Assembly: GCA_017607445.1 (NCBI GenBank)
Contig: JAEVHH010000007.1
Location: 1,537,980 to 1,601,979, forward strand
Direction: 5' to 3'
Source of the DNA: Histoplasma ohiense
Taxonomy: Eukaryota > Ascomycota > Eurotiomycetes > Onygenales > Ajellomycetaceae
Length of the DNA stretch: 64,000 nt
A model generated the notes under the pieces. The model was not told the origin of the DNA. It made no database searches and worked only from the letters and a program-made list of their open reading frames with translations. Below, piece after piece: positions 1 to 11,863 of the stretch; positions within the stretch are counted from its first letter, which is position 1; every line of letters begins with the position of its first letter. A program made the position numbers and the translations under genes.

Positions 1-555
1 TTTATCTACCACTGCCAATCTATCTATCGCTGCCAATCTATTGCTACTAATCTATCGCTGCTAATCTATCGCTGCTACCAATCTATCTATCGCTACTAAT
101 CTATCGCCGCTGCCAATCTATCCCTCGCTGCTAAGCTATCCTTCGCTGCTAAGCTATCCCTCACTGCTAAGCTATCTCTCACTGCTAAGCTATCCCTCGC
201 TGCTAAGCTATCCCTCACTACTAAGCTATCTATCACTGCTAATCTATCGCTGCCAACCTATCTATCACTGCCAATCTATCTATCGCTGCTAATCTATCGC
301 TGCTAATCTATCACTGCTAATCTATCACTGCCAACCTATCTATCGCTGCCAATTTATCTACCACTGCCAATCTATCTATTGCTGCTAATCTATTGCTGCT
401 GCCAATCTATCTATCGCTGCTAATCTATTGCTGCTGCTAATCTATCTATCGCTGCTAATCTATCACTGCTAATCTATCGCTGCTAATCTATCGCTGCTAA
501 TCTATCGCTGCTAATCTATCGCTGCCAACCTATCTACCGCGGCGAATCTATCTAT
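1..555. repeat. Subtelomeric minisatellite array 1 (partial)
   Basis: Tandem array of short units built on ctaatctatcgctg (14 bp) and the related 18-bp gctgccaatctatctatc, with a few units of the gctgctaagctatccctc type near 121-230. It runs off the left edge of the window. The same family recurs at 2770-3403 and 50710-52310. No coding role is supported. Confidence 0.9.
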
Positions 556-884
556 CACTATCATTACTAGTTCAAAATAGAACTAGAGCATAAACACACT
601 AAACTTCTTTTGATAGGTAATGATTTTTGGTAACACTCATAGCATTATATCATCTATATAGGGTAAATCATGGTCCCATTTGATCTCATTTTAACAAAAT
701 GGATCAAATGAGATCAGAATCAGTAATTTATAAGAAGAACATGATCTGAGACAAGATTTATAATATAAACAGTGTAAAATGACTAATTTAATAAACACTA
801 TATGAAATCAGAACTAAGAAATTTGATAATGAAACTGGAGAAATATTTAGTCTCAGTTTCATACATGATCACACAGCCAGTCTA
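556..884 (+). mobile_element. hAT-like right-terminus remnant (non-autonomous)
   Basis: The segment resembles the right end of hAT element G (about 17790-18121). Shared blocks include tggtaacactca, gggtaaatcatggtccca, aacagtgtaaaatgact and a terminal cacagccagtcta at 872-884, matching the G terminus ending ggccagtcta. Its first part also follows the minisatellite at 3404 and 52311, so tail and minisatellite travel together. No matching left terminus was found. Confidence 0.6.
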
Positions 885-1194
885 GTTCTGAGTGCTCAGT
901 CATTGATGAGTCATGAATTTCTTGTATGATTTATATTTATAGAGATTCTGAATTGAGAATTCATCATCTATCTTGAAAGCATAAGCAGTTGTCATCATCA
1001 ATTAAATATGCTGAGATATCTATTCTTGAATATATGTCTGTGGGGAATTGAGATGCTTTGCTTTGTATGACTTCAGTGACTTGTTGTCAGAATTCATCTA
1101 TCTCTGCTGCTAGTCTTCATTATTCTTTGAGTGAGAGTTCTTGAGCTTGAAACTGATTGATATATACACAGAGTTCATCTGATTGTGTAGAACT
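885..1194. other. Unassigned AT-rich stretch
   Basis: No gene can be supported here. Read on the minus strand, one frame has coding-like, Gln/Glu-rich composition broken by TGA and TAG stops, as if it were a decayed coiled-coil region. I could not match it to a family. Confidence 0.3.
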
Positions 1195-1604
1195 TTCTAT
1201 AATTGCTATAACTATTACACATTGAACTCCGCTGGAGTTCACTCATTTTGCTAACAAATTAAGTTCACACTAACCAGAAATATTCTAGCTCTCTTAGAGT
1301 TACTTGGAGTAAACCTCTGCTGATGTTCAAAGTTATTCCAACAAGTAAAACTTTCAATTTTTCAAATTAGACAATGAGAGTACTTTCAATTGATTTCTGC
1401 TGTCTTCATCAGTAACTGCTGCAAATTTGAAAAGATTTGATGAAGTTTTGAGAGAGATATTTGATGAATAGTGTTTTGGCATCTGCTTGAGTGGATTTTC
1501 AACATTTCATCAAATTACTCCATCAATACTGGGTCAAATCAATTCAGATTTTGATCAGAGATAGATCTATTGTATATTAATAATCTATTAAAATCATGTT
1601 TAAT

Positions 1605-1696
1605 TGTGGGACGTCTAAGTGGTTGTATTAGCATGTCGGCAGCTGAGGCATATATGTGCGGTGCGCTAGTCCGTGATAGGCAGCCTAGGGCCAACA
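1605..1696 (-). repeat. Miniature LTR element, left LTR (3' LTR in element sense)
   Basis: 92 bp, starts tgtgggacgtc and ends gggccaaca. Identical to the partner at 2490-2581 except c/t at a CpG. Confidence 0.9.
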
Positions 1697-1801
1697 CCTC
1701 CCCTCAGACTAGCAGCTGTACAGATATCTATCTATCTAGAAATCCTATTATACATGAAATTGCAAATCAAATCAAGCTATTCTTTATATCCTTTTATTCT
1801 T

Positions 1802-2332
1802 CTATCCTTCACCCTTTCGGCATCTGTGAGGCTTCGGTTTGTGGTAGTAGTATTGATGTTTGAGAGATTCTTTGATAGCAGTGATGGTAGTGGTGGTGGT
1901 GGTGGTGGTGGTATTCTTAATGACCAATCTCATCATGGTGGTTCTTATAGAAGGTTCTTTGATGGTTGGTTCTTCAGAGGATTCTTTGGTAGATGGAGGA
2001 GTAGTGACAGTGACTTGTACAGTCAGTTTCATTTCATCCTCCTCTTGTTTGATATCCTCTTGATCTTTTCTTGACAGAGAATCAGAGTTTTCAGCTGATT
2101 TTTGTAAGGATTTTCCCATCCTTCTGTCCAAATATTCATTCATTCTCTTCAGACATTCATCTTGCTTTTTCAAATATTCATCTTGCTTTTTCAAATATTC
2201 CATCATCATCTGTATCAAGGTATCGGTCGTTGTTGGGTCCGGTGACCCAGGGGTAGTGGCAGGTTTGTATTCAATATCATCATTGCTAGCTGAGGTATCC
2301 ATCCCCATGGTAGCCCAAGTTCTAGGAGGCAT
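1802..2332 (-). CDS. Gag-like ORF of the miniature LTR element (hypothetical)
   Basis: This is an open frame of 176 codons inside the miniature LTR element, starting at the first in-frame ATG (2332); the frame is open further upstream to about 2377. The protein is hydrophilic. It has a Pro/Thr-rich N-terminal part, then a charged, heptad-like helix with the repeated motif EYLKKQDE (roughly residues 45-75), an acidic stretch, a run of about nine Thr encoded by a ggt/acc microsatellite, and a basic His/Lys/Arg tail. I recognise no catalytic domain or CCHC knuckle. By position it could be a minimal Gag, but that is inference. It has no internal stops, fitting the recent insertion. Confidence 0.5.
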   Translation of the reverse strand: MPPRTWATMGMDTSASNDDIEYKPATTPGSPDPTTTDTLIQMMMEYLKKQDEYLKKQDECLKRMNEYLDRRMGKSLQKSAENSDSLSRKDQEDIKQEEDEMKLTVQVTVTTPPSTKESSEEPTIKEPSIRTTMMRLVIKNTTTTTTTTTITAIKESLKHQYYYHKPKPHRCRKGEG

Positions 2333-2489
2333 TCTCCCCCCTATATCAATCAATTTATAATCTTTTCCCGCGATCAAAGCTCTTCTAGCCTTTGTCAGGA
2401 TCCCTTCTGCTGATCAGCATAGCAGCTCGCGAGACATTAGATGGGCAGTGGAAGGTTTAATAAAAAAACAAGCAATCTGGGTCATAACC

Positions 2490-2581
2490 TGTGGGATGTC
2501 TAAGTGGTTGTATTAGCATGTCGGCAGCTGAGGCATATATGTGCGGTGCGCTAGTCCGTGATAGGCAGCCTAGGGCCAACA
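2490..2581 (-). repeat. Miniature LTR element, right LTR (5' LTR in element sense)
   Basis: 92 bp, starts tgtgggatgtc. Followed internally, in element orientation, by ggttatgacccag, a candidate primer-binding site whose tRNA I did not identify. Confidence 0.9.
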
Positions 2582-2769
2582 TTAATTTGATCCACAGTTG
2601 CTTGAGTTATTCTTTATTCTCTGTTTGAGAAAACTCTGATTGATTTTTGTGTTCCAACGCATCTGTGCCAAGTCCCCCCTGAGTACCTCCCAGCCACACG
2701 TGCCTGCCAAGTAACAAAAAGATACCTCAGCACAATTAGCTAGTGCATACTCCAAGATATTACCTCTTA

Positions 2770-3403
2770 TCTACCAGCTACTGCTGCCAATCTTGCTAAG
2801 CTATCCCTCACTGCTAAGCTATCCCTTGCTGCTAAGCTATCCCTCGCTGCTAAGCTATCCCTTGCTGCTAAGCTATCGCTCGCTGCTAAGCTATCCCTCA
2901 CTGCTAAGCTATCCCTTGCTGCTAAGCTATCCCTCGCTGCTAAGCTATCCCTCGCTGCTAAGCTATCCCTCGCTGCTAAGCTATCCCTCGCTGCTAAGCT
3001 AACCCTCGCTGCTAAGCTATCCCTCGCTGCTAAGCTATCCCTCGCTGCTAAGCTAACCCTCGCTGCTAAGCTATCCCTCGCTGATCCCTTGCTGCCAATT
3101 TATCTATCGCTGCTAAACTATCCCTCGCTGCTAAGCTATCCCTTGCTGCTAAGCTATCCCTTGCTGCCAATTTATCTACCACTGCTAAGCTATCTCTCAC
3201 TGCTAAGCTATCCCTTGCTGCTAAGCTATCTCTTGCTGCCAATTTATCTACCACTGCTAATCTATCTCTCACTGCTAAGCTATCCCTTGCTGCCAATCTA
3301 TTGCTGCTAATCTATCACTGCTAATCTATCACTGCTAATCTATTGCTGCTGTCAATCTATCACTGCTAATCTATCACTGTCAATCAATCTACTGCAGTGA
3401 ATC
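2770..3403. repeat. Subtelomeric minisatellite array 2
   Basis: Tandem 18-bp units with consensus gctgctaagctatccctc and variants (cccttgctgct, ccctcactgct), degenerating at the right into the ctaatctatc type. Because 18 is a multiple of 3 and the unit lacks stops in several frames, long spurious open frames appear on both strands. Confidence 0.92.
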
Positions 3404-3545
3404 TATCTATCACTATCATTACTAGTTCAAAATAGAACTAGAGTATAAATACATTAAACTTCTTTTAATAGATAATGATTTTTGATAACACTTATAATAT
3501 TATATCATCTATATAGAGTAAATCATAGCCTTATTTGATTTCATT
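3404..3545. repeat. Post-minisatellite tail (hAT-like)
   Basis: Matches 547-690 and 52305-52400: cactatcattactag, then aaatagaactagag, then gataatgatttttg and a decayed version of the aaatcatggtccc block. The copy is cut off at about 3545, where an unrelated coding remnant begins. Confidence 0.75.
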
Positions 3546-3824
3546 TTGTACTGTATTAATCTGATAATCTATATCAAAAAGAAGTATAAGATTATTTTAA
3601 ATCTGAAGTTTACAGTTTTTGATTCTGTAATCATTTTCAAAGAAAGATATTATGAAGCAATCTGTCTTCTACTTCAGTATATAAAATCTTATAAGATCAC
3701 TGTCTACAATAACATCAGTATTGAGATTCTTCTGAACAAAATTAAGAACTTGATATATCACTTCAAAAAACTCTGTAATTTCTATTATCTTTTTGAATTC
3801 AACTATATTTTTGAATAATATAAT
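3546..3824 (+). pseudogene. Decayed fragment of the unknown ORF at 62192
   Basis: This 90-codon stretch is a diverged copy of codons about 100-190 of the ORF at 62192-63325. Shared short motifs include FDSVIIFKERYY and KNLIYHFK. Both ends are lost: the left abuts a hAT-like tail and the right is followed immediately by an LTR-like repeat at 3825. Differences from the longer copy are mostly C/T and G/A. It shows that the unknown gene is itself a dispersed repeat. Function unknown. Confidence 0.7.
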
Positions 3825-4308
3825 TGTGATGGGTTAGTATCTGTTAGCAATTAACTTACACAATCAACTTCTGTCATTATGATTTTGTGTAACTTTCAAT
3901 GTTCTTTCACTCTGTGCTCTGTGCTTAAGTAGTCTATAATAATTCTTTCATATAGCTTTCAATGATTCTTCTGCTCTATACTCTGTGTTTATATAGTTTC
4001 TAATAATTCTTCTGTATAGCTCTTAATGTTCTTCTGCTTCACACTTCACTGTGAAGCAGTCTCTGATATTATTTCACTTCAAACTTTCTTCTATAAAAAT
4101 TCTCTTCATACAATCTTTTCTTCTGATTTCTTTTCTCTTTCTTTTCTTAATCAATTCATAATCTGTAATTAGAATAGTATCAAATCATTAATCAAAGTAC
4201 ACTCATTACATTACAAATTGATTCTTCTGTGTTTAAGATCTGAGTGTTTTATTATTAGTTCTTACATCTGAGTACATCATTTACAAATCTGAGTGTCTAG
4301 TTGTTACA
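3825..4308 (+). repeat. LTR-like repeat of element K, copy 1
   Basis: Begins tgtgatgggttag, ends ttgttaca, and contains a TATA-like ctataaaaattctcttc block near 4091. It is clearly related along its length to 4388-4774. The exact right border is uncertain because a short ctgagtg...ttaca motif is repeated three times at the end. Confidence 0.6.
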
Positions 4309-4387
4309 AGAGATTTCTCATGAGTCTGAATATTCTTATTGTTAGTTATATAGATTATTATATCTAAGTGTCTGAGACACAATTGAC

Positions 4388-4774
4388 TGTATAATGGGCT
4401 AGCATCTGTTAGTAGTTAACTTACACAATCAATCTCTTCTGTCTCATACTTCACACTCATGTATATCTACTCATTTCTGTTATTGTATTTCACATTTGTG
4501 TAGTTTTAATGATTCTTCTGTGTAACTTTCAATGTTCTTCTGCTCTGTACTTCACTTCATGTTTCACTGTGAGATGGCTTCTGATATTCTTTCACTCTGA
4601 TCTTCTCTCTATAAAAACTCTCTTCATACAATCTTTTCTTCTGATCTCTTTTCTCTTTCTTTTCTTAATCTATTTGTAATCTGTATTTAGAATAGTGCTA
4701 GATCATTAATTGAAGTATATTTATTACATTACAAATTGATTCATCTGTGTTGATCTGAGTGCTCTATGTTTACA
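4388..4774 (+). repeat. LTR-like repeat of element K, copy 2
   Basis: Begins tgtataatgggctag and ends atgtttaca, with the TATA-like ctataaaaactctcttc near 4609. Downstream sequence (4775-4888) is continuous, across the gypsy A insertion, with 40754 onward, which leads to a gag gene. This copy is therefore the best candidate for the 5' LTR of element K. I found no clean target duplication for it. Confidence 0.55.
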
Positions 4775-4888
4775 ATTGCACTCAGATGCTTAAGTTAAGA
4801 ATAAATTATCAAATTCTCACAAAGCTGTGTTGTTGTGATAACATCTGCAATTTTCAAAGTTCTACAAAGCTGCATCACTGTGATAGTG
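4775..4888 (+). other. Leader of element K, left of gypsy A
   Basis: Noncoding sequence between the K LTR and its gag. It is interrupted by gypsy A at the duplicated pentamer tagtg (4884-4888 and 40749-40753). Confidence 0.6.
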
Positions 4889-5151
4889 TGTGAGATGTAG
4901 TGACAGTGTGAAGAGTAACAGTAGAAAATAGTTTATAGTGTAGCAGAGATAATAGTAATATATTGTAGAGTGTAGTATAGTAGTGTAATGTAGTGTAGCT
5001 AATTGCTAAGAAAGAAAAGAAAGAGAAAGAAGATGTGTGAAATACATACATCAATATATATATACATATAGAAATAGCAGTAGTGAGAGTATAATGGAAA
5101 GAGATAAGAATAAGTGAAGATAATAAGAAAATAATAAATGAGTGCATTACA
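4889..5151 (-). repeat. Gypsy A 3' LTR
   Basis: 263 bp, same family as the LTRs of B and C. Preceded by target duplication tagtg (4884-4888). Confidence 0.9.
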
Positions 5152-6232
5152 ATTGCCCCTCTTTTTTATAAGAGCTGCCCTCAGCAATTGTATAGATTAG
5201 ACTGGCCGGTGGGACCATGAATTTCATGTTTGATTTGGTTTGGTTTGGTCCCAGTCCATTTCTTGGTGTGATTTCCAGTGGGACCAGAATCAGAATGGGA
5301 GTGTAAAGGGATCAAAATTTTCAGAAATGGAGTGTAAAAGGACCAGATTTAGATCTAACATGACTATTATGAAATCAACAAAATTTATTATTCCATGCAA
5401 AGTGACTGACTATGAAAAACAAGAATGTGATCTGAGACTGATCATGATTTTAGCTCAAGTTTGGTCCCATTCTGATGATTATGTAATACATGACAATTGG
5501 TAACAATTATTGGTAACACTCACAAGCTCATTAATACTATATACAATCACAGTCAATTTTTTCCTTCACTATATCATTGAAAGAGAATTCTGCCACAATA
5601 GAATTCTTATCAACAATTTCTTTTTCTTTTTCATGTTTAATCATCATCAATTTCTTTACAGTTTCTTCTTGCAATTGATCACAGCAATAGTGACAAATAT
5701 CTTGACTTGAGTTAAACTTTCTCTTCATATCAACTTCTGTCAATGGAATTGTCAGAATATTATGTGTCATCATTGCCATTGTTGAGTACTGACTGCTGAT
5801 CATCCTCCACAGATCTAAAATAGATTTTCCTTTGATATTAACAGAATCATTATATAGATAGCAGTCAAATTCAGTGTTGCAAGAATTTTGTTTGCTCAGA
5901 TTTTCAGCAGCAATCAATGAGTGCAAATCCTTAATCAATATTAGTAACAGATTAATATCAATATCTCAGTGAGTATTATAAAAAAAAAGTTACTAATCAA
6001 AGAATCATGCTCTATTGACTCTTCAATTTGGGTATTATTCTGTTCATATTGTTGATAGTTGTTGTTGTAGTATGTTCAAGCTATATCAACATAGATTTGT
6101 CGTTCTTCCGCTGTCCAATCCCCAGGAGTATATGCATTGATTCAATGAGAGGGATCAAGTACAGCAGCAACAGTATAGTAATCAGCAAATGATTGATTGA
6201 TTCTTGCATAATATTCTGCAAGTTTGTCTCAC

Positions 6233-6503
6233 TGTAATAGGCGCAACAGAGATATCTATATTAGAAAATAGCTATATGGCAATAGAAGAACACAGAACAC
6301 ACCAGAATTAATGAGGAGGGACATAGCACACAGCATCATAGGCGGCTGTAGTGTGTGGTGGTCATCTATATAATGCTCACTGATATCTGTAGATATTAGG
6401 AGATCAGCAATTAGCTTTGAATAATAGAGATTGCTACCTTCTTAACATTCTATGTGTGTACTTCACACTACTCTCATAATTATACCTACAACCATCTCTT
6501 ACA
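6233..6503 (+). repeat. Gypsy F 5' LTR
   Basis: 271 bp. TATA-like ctatataatgct near 6366 fits a promoter for gag-pol. Most differences from the 3' LTR are C/T or G/A. Confidence 0.92.
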
Positions 6504-6526
6504 ATTCTAATCGCTCATAACTTTAT

Positions 6527-9500
6527 TTGAGTGGTCCATTGTTACACACACCTACAATAAAGCATGCAACATTAGTTAAAACATGTAAGATGATCTCAAT
6601 ATGTGCAAGATCCCTTGAAAATCAATCTGAATCCTCTACTGCCTCTGATGATCACAATGCATATTTGCAACAGTTGAATGATCAAATCTGTGAACAAGAG
6701 CAGCAATTAGCTATTCTGCATGTGCAACAGCAGCTCAATGAGTTGAAAGTGCAGATTTGTGGAGATACTCTCATTGAGTCTCAATTAACTCAGAATATCA
6801 TCACAGAACTGCTGCAAAATCAATCTGTGAATGATATGAATGATGATAATGAAACACCACTGAGGTTGAAGATTAAGAACTATTATTGAGGAAAAAATAT
6901 ATTAGAATTCAAAAACTATAAAGATCACATGTTGACTCTCTTTACACATCATCACTGATATTATTGAAAGAAAGAACACAAGATAAATGATGCTAAACTC
7001 TATCTTGACACCCATGTTAAGCAGAAATGGTTGAATTTTGTATCATTGTATGAGAGATGTGGAGGAGCAACACTGTTGACTTTTGATGATATATTATCAC
7101 ATCTAGAAATGCAAATTAACAATCCACAGAATCAGCACTGATTGATGAGTCAAAAGTTTCAAGATACAAAACAACAAGAATGACAATCAATACACAATTT
7201 CTCTAAATATTTTGAAGACTGGGAATACTACTTACCTCCATATAGCAAAGAACAAAGAATGGATAACTTGCATAGTAAGATATTGAAGATATTACACACA
7301 GAACTCAACTGTTGAAATCAGAAGTCTCAGAACTACAAAGAGTTGCTTTGAACTCTACAGACTCTCAAGGAAAATATGTCAGAGCAATGATGTGCTATTC
7401 ATAAAGAAAGATCTGTGATATTCATAGAGAATCAGTGTTGTTCTGATAAATCTAGCAACCATCAGAACAAGAGGAAATGAGAGGAACAAATGAGTTCAAC
7501 TGAACAAATCAAAAAAGATAAATATAACTGAATGAAGAAGTGTTCTCACTGTCATAAGAAGGGTCATATTGCAAATGATTGTTGAATGTTACACTCTGAA
7601 AAGTGCAATCAAGTTCAACAAGCAAAAAATCAACAATCTCAATCATAGAAGCAGCTGCTGCATTGAGAGTATGAACAACTAGACTGCAAGATAAACAATT
7701 ATTGACAATGAATATGTGAATACTGACAGAAGTGGAATGGTTGATGGTGTGGATGCTAGTGAATTCTGATGTGGATGTGAACTTTGTGTTTCATGTCTGG
7801 GCATCAAAATATTTCTCAAAGACAGAAGGTAAACCAAAAGTAGTGGAAGCAGTTGATAATCATAAAATTAAATTATATGAACAATGAAGAGCTGCAATGA
7901 AGATTATCAATGATGAACATATTCTCTGAGAAGGATTCCATCATTTTGAAGAGGCTGACATTAGTGGATATGATGTAATTTTGAGCATGCTGTGGTTGAA
8001 AGCTGTGAACTCTGATATTGACTGAGTGTGAAGATGCTGAATCTATAGAAAAGTGTTGAATATTAATCATGTGCATCTGGATACTGCTAAAGAATTCACA
8101 ACACTAATTGATGATGGCAATATTATATTCACTGTCTTATCATTACAAGCTGCAAGTGCAGCAACTGAGTCAAATATTTCAGATGATTATAAAGATTATC
8201 TTGATGTATTCTGAGAAGACATATCTGATGTGAAACATGCATCTCATGATCATGCCATAGAGCTCAAACCTGGCAAGGAATTCTCATATCAACTGATATA
8301 TAACTTATCACCTCAAGAACTCTCTGTTCTTCAAGAATATATTGAAAAGATGTTAGAGAATAATTGAATATGTCTGTTCAAGAGTTCAGTCAGTGTGTCA
8401 GTGTTATTCATGCTGAAGAAAGATGGAACTCTGCATCTTTGCATGAATTATTGAGGATTGAATGAAATAACAGTCAAGAATTGATATCCACTGCCCTTGA
8501 TAAATGAAATACTTGATAGATTAGCAGGTGCCAAAATATATACACAACTGAATCTTAGAGATGCATATTATAGAATTCACATATGAGTGGGAGATGAATG
8601 GAAAACAGCATTTCAAACATGATATGAACACTTTGAATATCTAGTCTTATCTTTTGAGTTAATCAATGTCTCTGCAATCTTTCAATCTTATATCAACAAA
8701 GCCCTCAGTGATCTTTTAGATGTATATTGTGTGGCTTATCTCAATGATATTGTAATCTATTCAAACATGCTTGATGAACATGTCATCCATGTTAAGAATG
8801 TGCTGGAATGGTTAAGGTGATGGAGACTATATACCAAACTTAGTAAGTGTACATTCCACACAACAGAAATTGGATTTTTGGGTTTTGTGGTTATCATGCA
8901 GGGCATTACTGTTGAGAAATGCTGTGTTGACACAATTCTAGATTGACCAGAACTGCAAACTATAAATGAATTGCAAATATTTCTAGAATTTGTCAATTTC
9001 TATCATCAATTCATATACAAGTTCTTGATAATAACAGCATCTCTGACTGAATTGTTAAAAGATTATGAAATGAAAAGGGGGAAGAATAATGCATCTGTCC
9101 AGTTAGATGATAACTGCAAGCATGCAATTTTGCAGTTAAAAGAATGCTTTACAAAAGCATCATTGTTGATTCACTTTGATCTGCAGTGAAAACTCTGTAT
9201 AGAAACAGATGGATCTGATGTTGCAATCACCACAGTAATATCACAATTAATGAATGATGATCACTGACATCTGATTGTGTTTTGGTCTAGAAAGCTCACA
9301 GAAACAGAAAGATGTTATCAAACATATGATCTAGAAATGTTGCTGATTGTAGAAGCTTTCAGACAATGATGTCACTACTTATATAATAGCAGACATCTGA
9401 TAACTGTTTTATCTGATCATGTCAATCTTCAGTGCTTCATGATAATGAAGCAGCTAAATGAGTGTCAGATTTGCTGGATGAAAATACTCTCAGTGTTCAA

Positions 9501-11379
9501 TTTTGAAATAGAGCACTATTCTGAGAAAAATAATCTCACAGATGCATCAAGTTGTCACTCAGATTTTGTAAAACACACAGCTTTCTTGACAGAGCTTTCT
9601 ACTCTGTAAGAGAAGCTGCATAAGAGGATCTTTAAGTCACTAAAGACAAAAAAAAATACAAAGTTAGATCAATGTGTTAAGATGATGTGAAAAAATCTGC
9701 AAGCTAATGAAAATTGTTGAGTAAAGAAGTCTGTAGTCATCAATGACAACAATCTCTGCAGAATAAAGAATGCATCTGTGAATGAGAACAAGATCACAGA
9801 TATTATGAGATTAAATCTAGAGACTCTGATGTCATAAATTCTAGCTGTCAAGATATTTGAGTCTGAGACAGTCTATTGTGAAGAGGTAGCTGAATCTATC
9901 ATCAAACTCTTACTGCAGATTCAGAATAGAAACACCAACACATCTGAACTTCACAGAAGATTAGAGATGAGTGATGCTAGTGTAGATAATCATTCAATCT
10001 GAGCAGTAGATAAAGATGATCTGCTCAGAAAAGATGGTAAAGTCTATATACTGCAAGACAAGACTGTAAGACATGAAATAATGAAAATGAACCACAATGA
10101 TCCTCAAGATGACCATTTTGAATGTGACAAAATCATTGAAGTGATCAAATGCAAGTACTTGTGGCATGGTATGAGTGATGAGATTGCAGAATATGTGAGA
10201 ACTTGTGATGTTTGTCAATATATCAAGATATTGCAGCACAAGCTGTACAGATTGCTACAACCACATTCAGTGTCAGATAAGAAATGACATACAATTAGCA
10301 TAGACTTTATTGAAGATCTGTCAGATAATAAAAAGAGAAGTCAAATCTATAATACTATTGTTGTATTTGTTGATTTATTCATCAAATGAGCTATAATTGT
10401 GTCCACATCTTCAGAGTTAGATGCAGAAGAACTTGTGGATATTATTGTATGAAGAATTGCAAAGAACTTTGATCTATCTGCAAACATTATTAGTGACTGA
10501 GATTCATTAATAAATAGCAAGTTTTGATCAACATTGTGTTATCTGCTTCATATCTGATGAAAATTATCGATGGCATTCCACCTGCAAACTGATGGCCAGA
10601 CAGAATGATTGAACCAGGTGATTGAACATTATCTTCACATATATTGCAACTATCAGCAAGATAATTGAATAGAATGGATTCCTCTGATGCAATGGGCATA
10701 TAACAATGTCTTTCATGCATTGATAAAAATGACACCATCTGAAGCAATGATCGGCCGATCAACTGAACTTCACATAGATGTGGAGCCCCCAAGCATGGAT
10801 GTGTCAAAATCAGCAATGGAACAAGTGGAATGAATGAAGCAAGTGGAGAACAAAATCTGAGAATGTCTGAAAGCTGTCAAAGCAGCTGAGAAAAAGTATT
10901 ATGATCAGTGCCATATATCAAAAAGCTTTAAGATAGAGGACTGAGTAATGCTGCATGCAAAAAATATATCCACCTTGTGACTCTCACTCAAACTAGATCA
11001 TCAATTTTTGAGTCTCTTTCAAATAATTGATATCTGTGGTACACAGATGTACAAACTGAAACTCATGCTGCAATATAAAGAAATTCATTCCATATTCCAT
11101 GTTTCCCTTCTCAAACCATATCACACGCGCAACAGACAAATCTCGCAAGCAGAACTGATAATTATAGATGTGCAAGAGAAATGAAAAGTTGAAGCTATAT
11201 TAGACAAGCATCAGTACTGTGGTCAAACACAATATCTTGTCAAATGAAAAGATTGTACAGACACAGATAATTCTTGGAAATCTGAGGAAAACTTGATGAA
11301 CAGTCAAGAGTACTTGAAACAGTTTAATAAAATCTATCAGAAGTCAGTCAGTAAATGAAAATGAAGAAGACAACAATAA
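6527..11379 (+). pseudogene. Gypsy F gag-pol with C-terminal chromodomain
   Basis: Gag starts near 6527 (a TTG in the same frame precedes the first ATG at about 6587) with a Gln-rich coiled coil. A CCHC knuckle of form C-x2-C-x4-H-x4-C lies near 7535-7580. The protease motif is decayed (DSG region now NSD, near 7757). RT has YLND in place of YLDD near 8738. RNase H begins about 9190. Integrase has a CDVCQ zinc-binding half near 10205 and the DDE core to about 10650. The chromodomain spans about 11170-11320 (YLVKW). Gag and pol lie in different frames. Nearly all breaks are TGA at Trp or Arg positions. Chromoviruses integrate into heterochromatin through the chromodomain. Confidence 0.88.
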
Positions 11380-11863
11380 CTGCTGAATATATTTATTCCA
11401 CTCAGAGATTAAAAAACAGATCTGCCTCAGCTTGATCAATGTCATTCAAAAAATTGTCATCAAGACAAACCTGCTTATTATCTCAGATTTCCTCAACTGA
11501 TGAAGCATAACATTTCAACAATGACTTGAAAGCTGCAACTGATGATGTAATCACTGAGATCTCATCAATCATCATTTCAGCTAGAGTCTCAGAAGAACTG
11601 TCTCATTGAATCTTCTGAATCTTCACAGCAAAGAATCTAATCACTGCAGTCACAGTGCTCTGCAAAACATTAACATTCAAAACATCCACATCAGTGACAA
11701 TTAAATCCTCAGCAGTGTTGATAATTATCTGAGTCAATTCAACAGCATCCACTGACACCTAATAGAAAGTTAATATTATATACTGTAAAAACATCTGTTT
11801 TGAATAATAACTTACTGAAATGCAGATGTGTTTCATCACTGAGCAGTGCTTGCATTTTTTGCA

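Larger units (their letters stand above)
1605..2581 (-). mobile_element. Miniature LTR retrotransposon (TRIM-like), young
   Basis: A 977-bp element has two 92-bp direct terminal repeats (1605-1696 and 2490-2581) starting TG and ending CA. It is flanked by the 5-bp duplication ttaat (1600-1604 and 2582-2586). The paralogous sequence near 50525 shows the uninterrupted site. A purine tract (reverse complement of cctcccctcag, after 1696) sits inside the left LTR and is a polypurine-tract candidate, so the element reads on the minus strand. The LTRs differ at one CpG-derived position, and the element keeps many CpG sites, unlike its surroundings. There is no room for reverse transcriptase, so it must depend on another element in trans. 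Confidence 0.88.
1195..2769 (+). repeat. Subtelomeric spacer unit, split by a retrotransposon
   Basis: 1195-1604 plus 2587-2769 together match 50118-50709 almost base for base. The match includes the hairpin GAACTCCGCTGGAGTTC (1224-1240) and the run ccaagtcccccctgagtacc near 2670. At both loci the unit leads directly into the 18-bp minisatellite. The copy here is interrupted by the miniature LTR element at 1605-2581, and the copy at 50.5 kb is the empty site. A third, shorter and more decayed piece lies at 54650-54780. Confidence 0.85.

Noticed and set aside
1..3403. CRISPR array
   Set aside because: Units are contiguous 14-18-bp tandem repeats without unique spacers, in a eukaryotic-type sequence.
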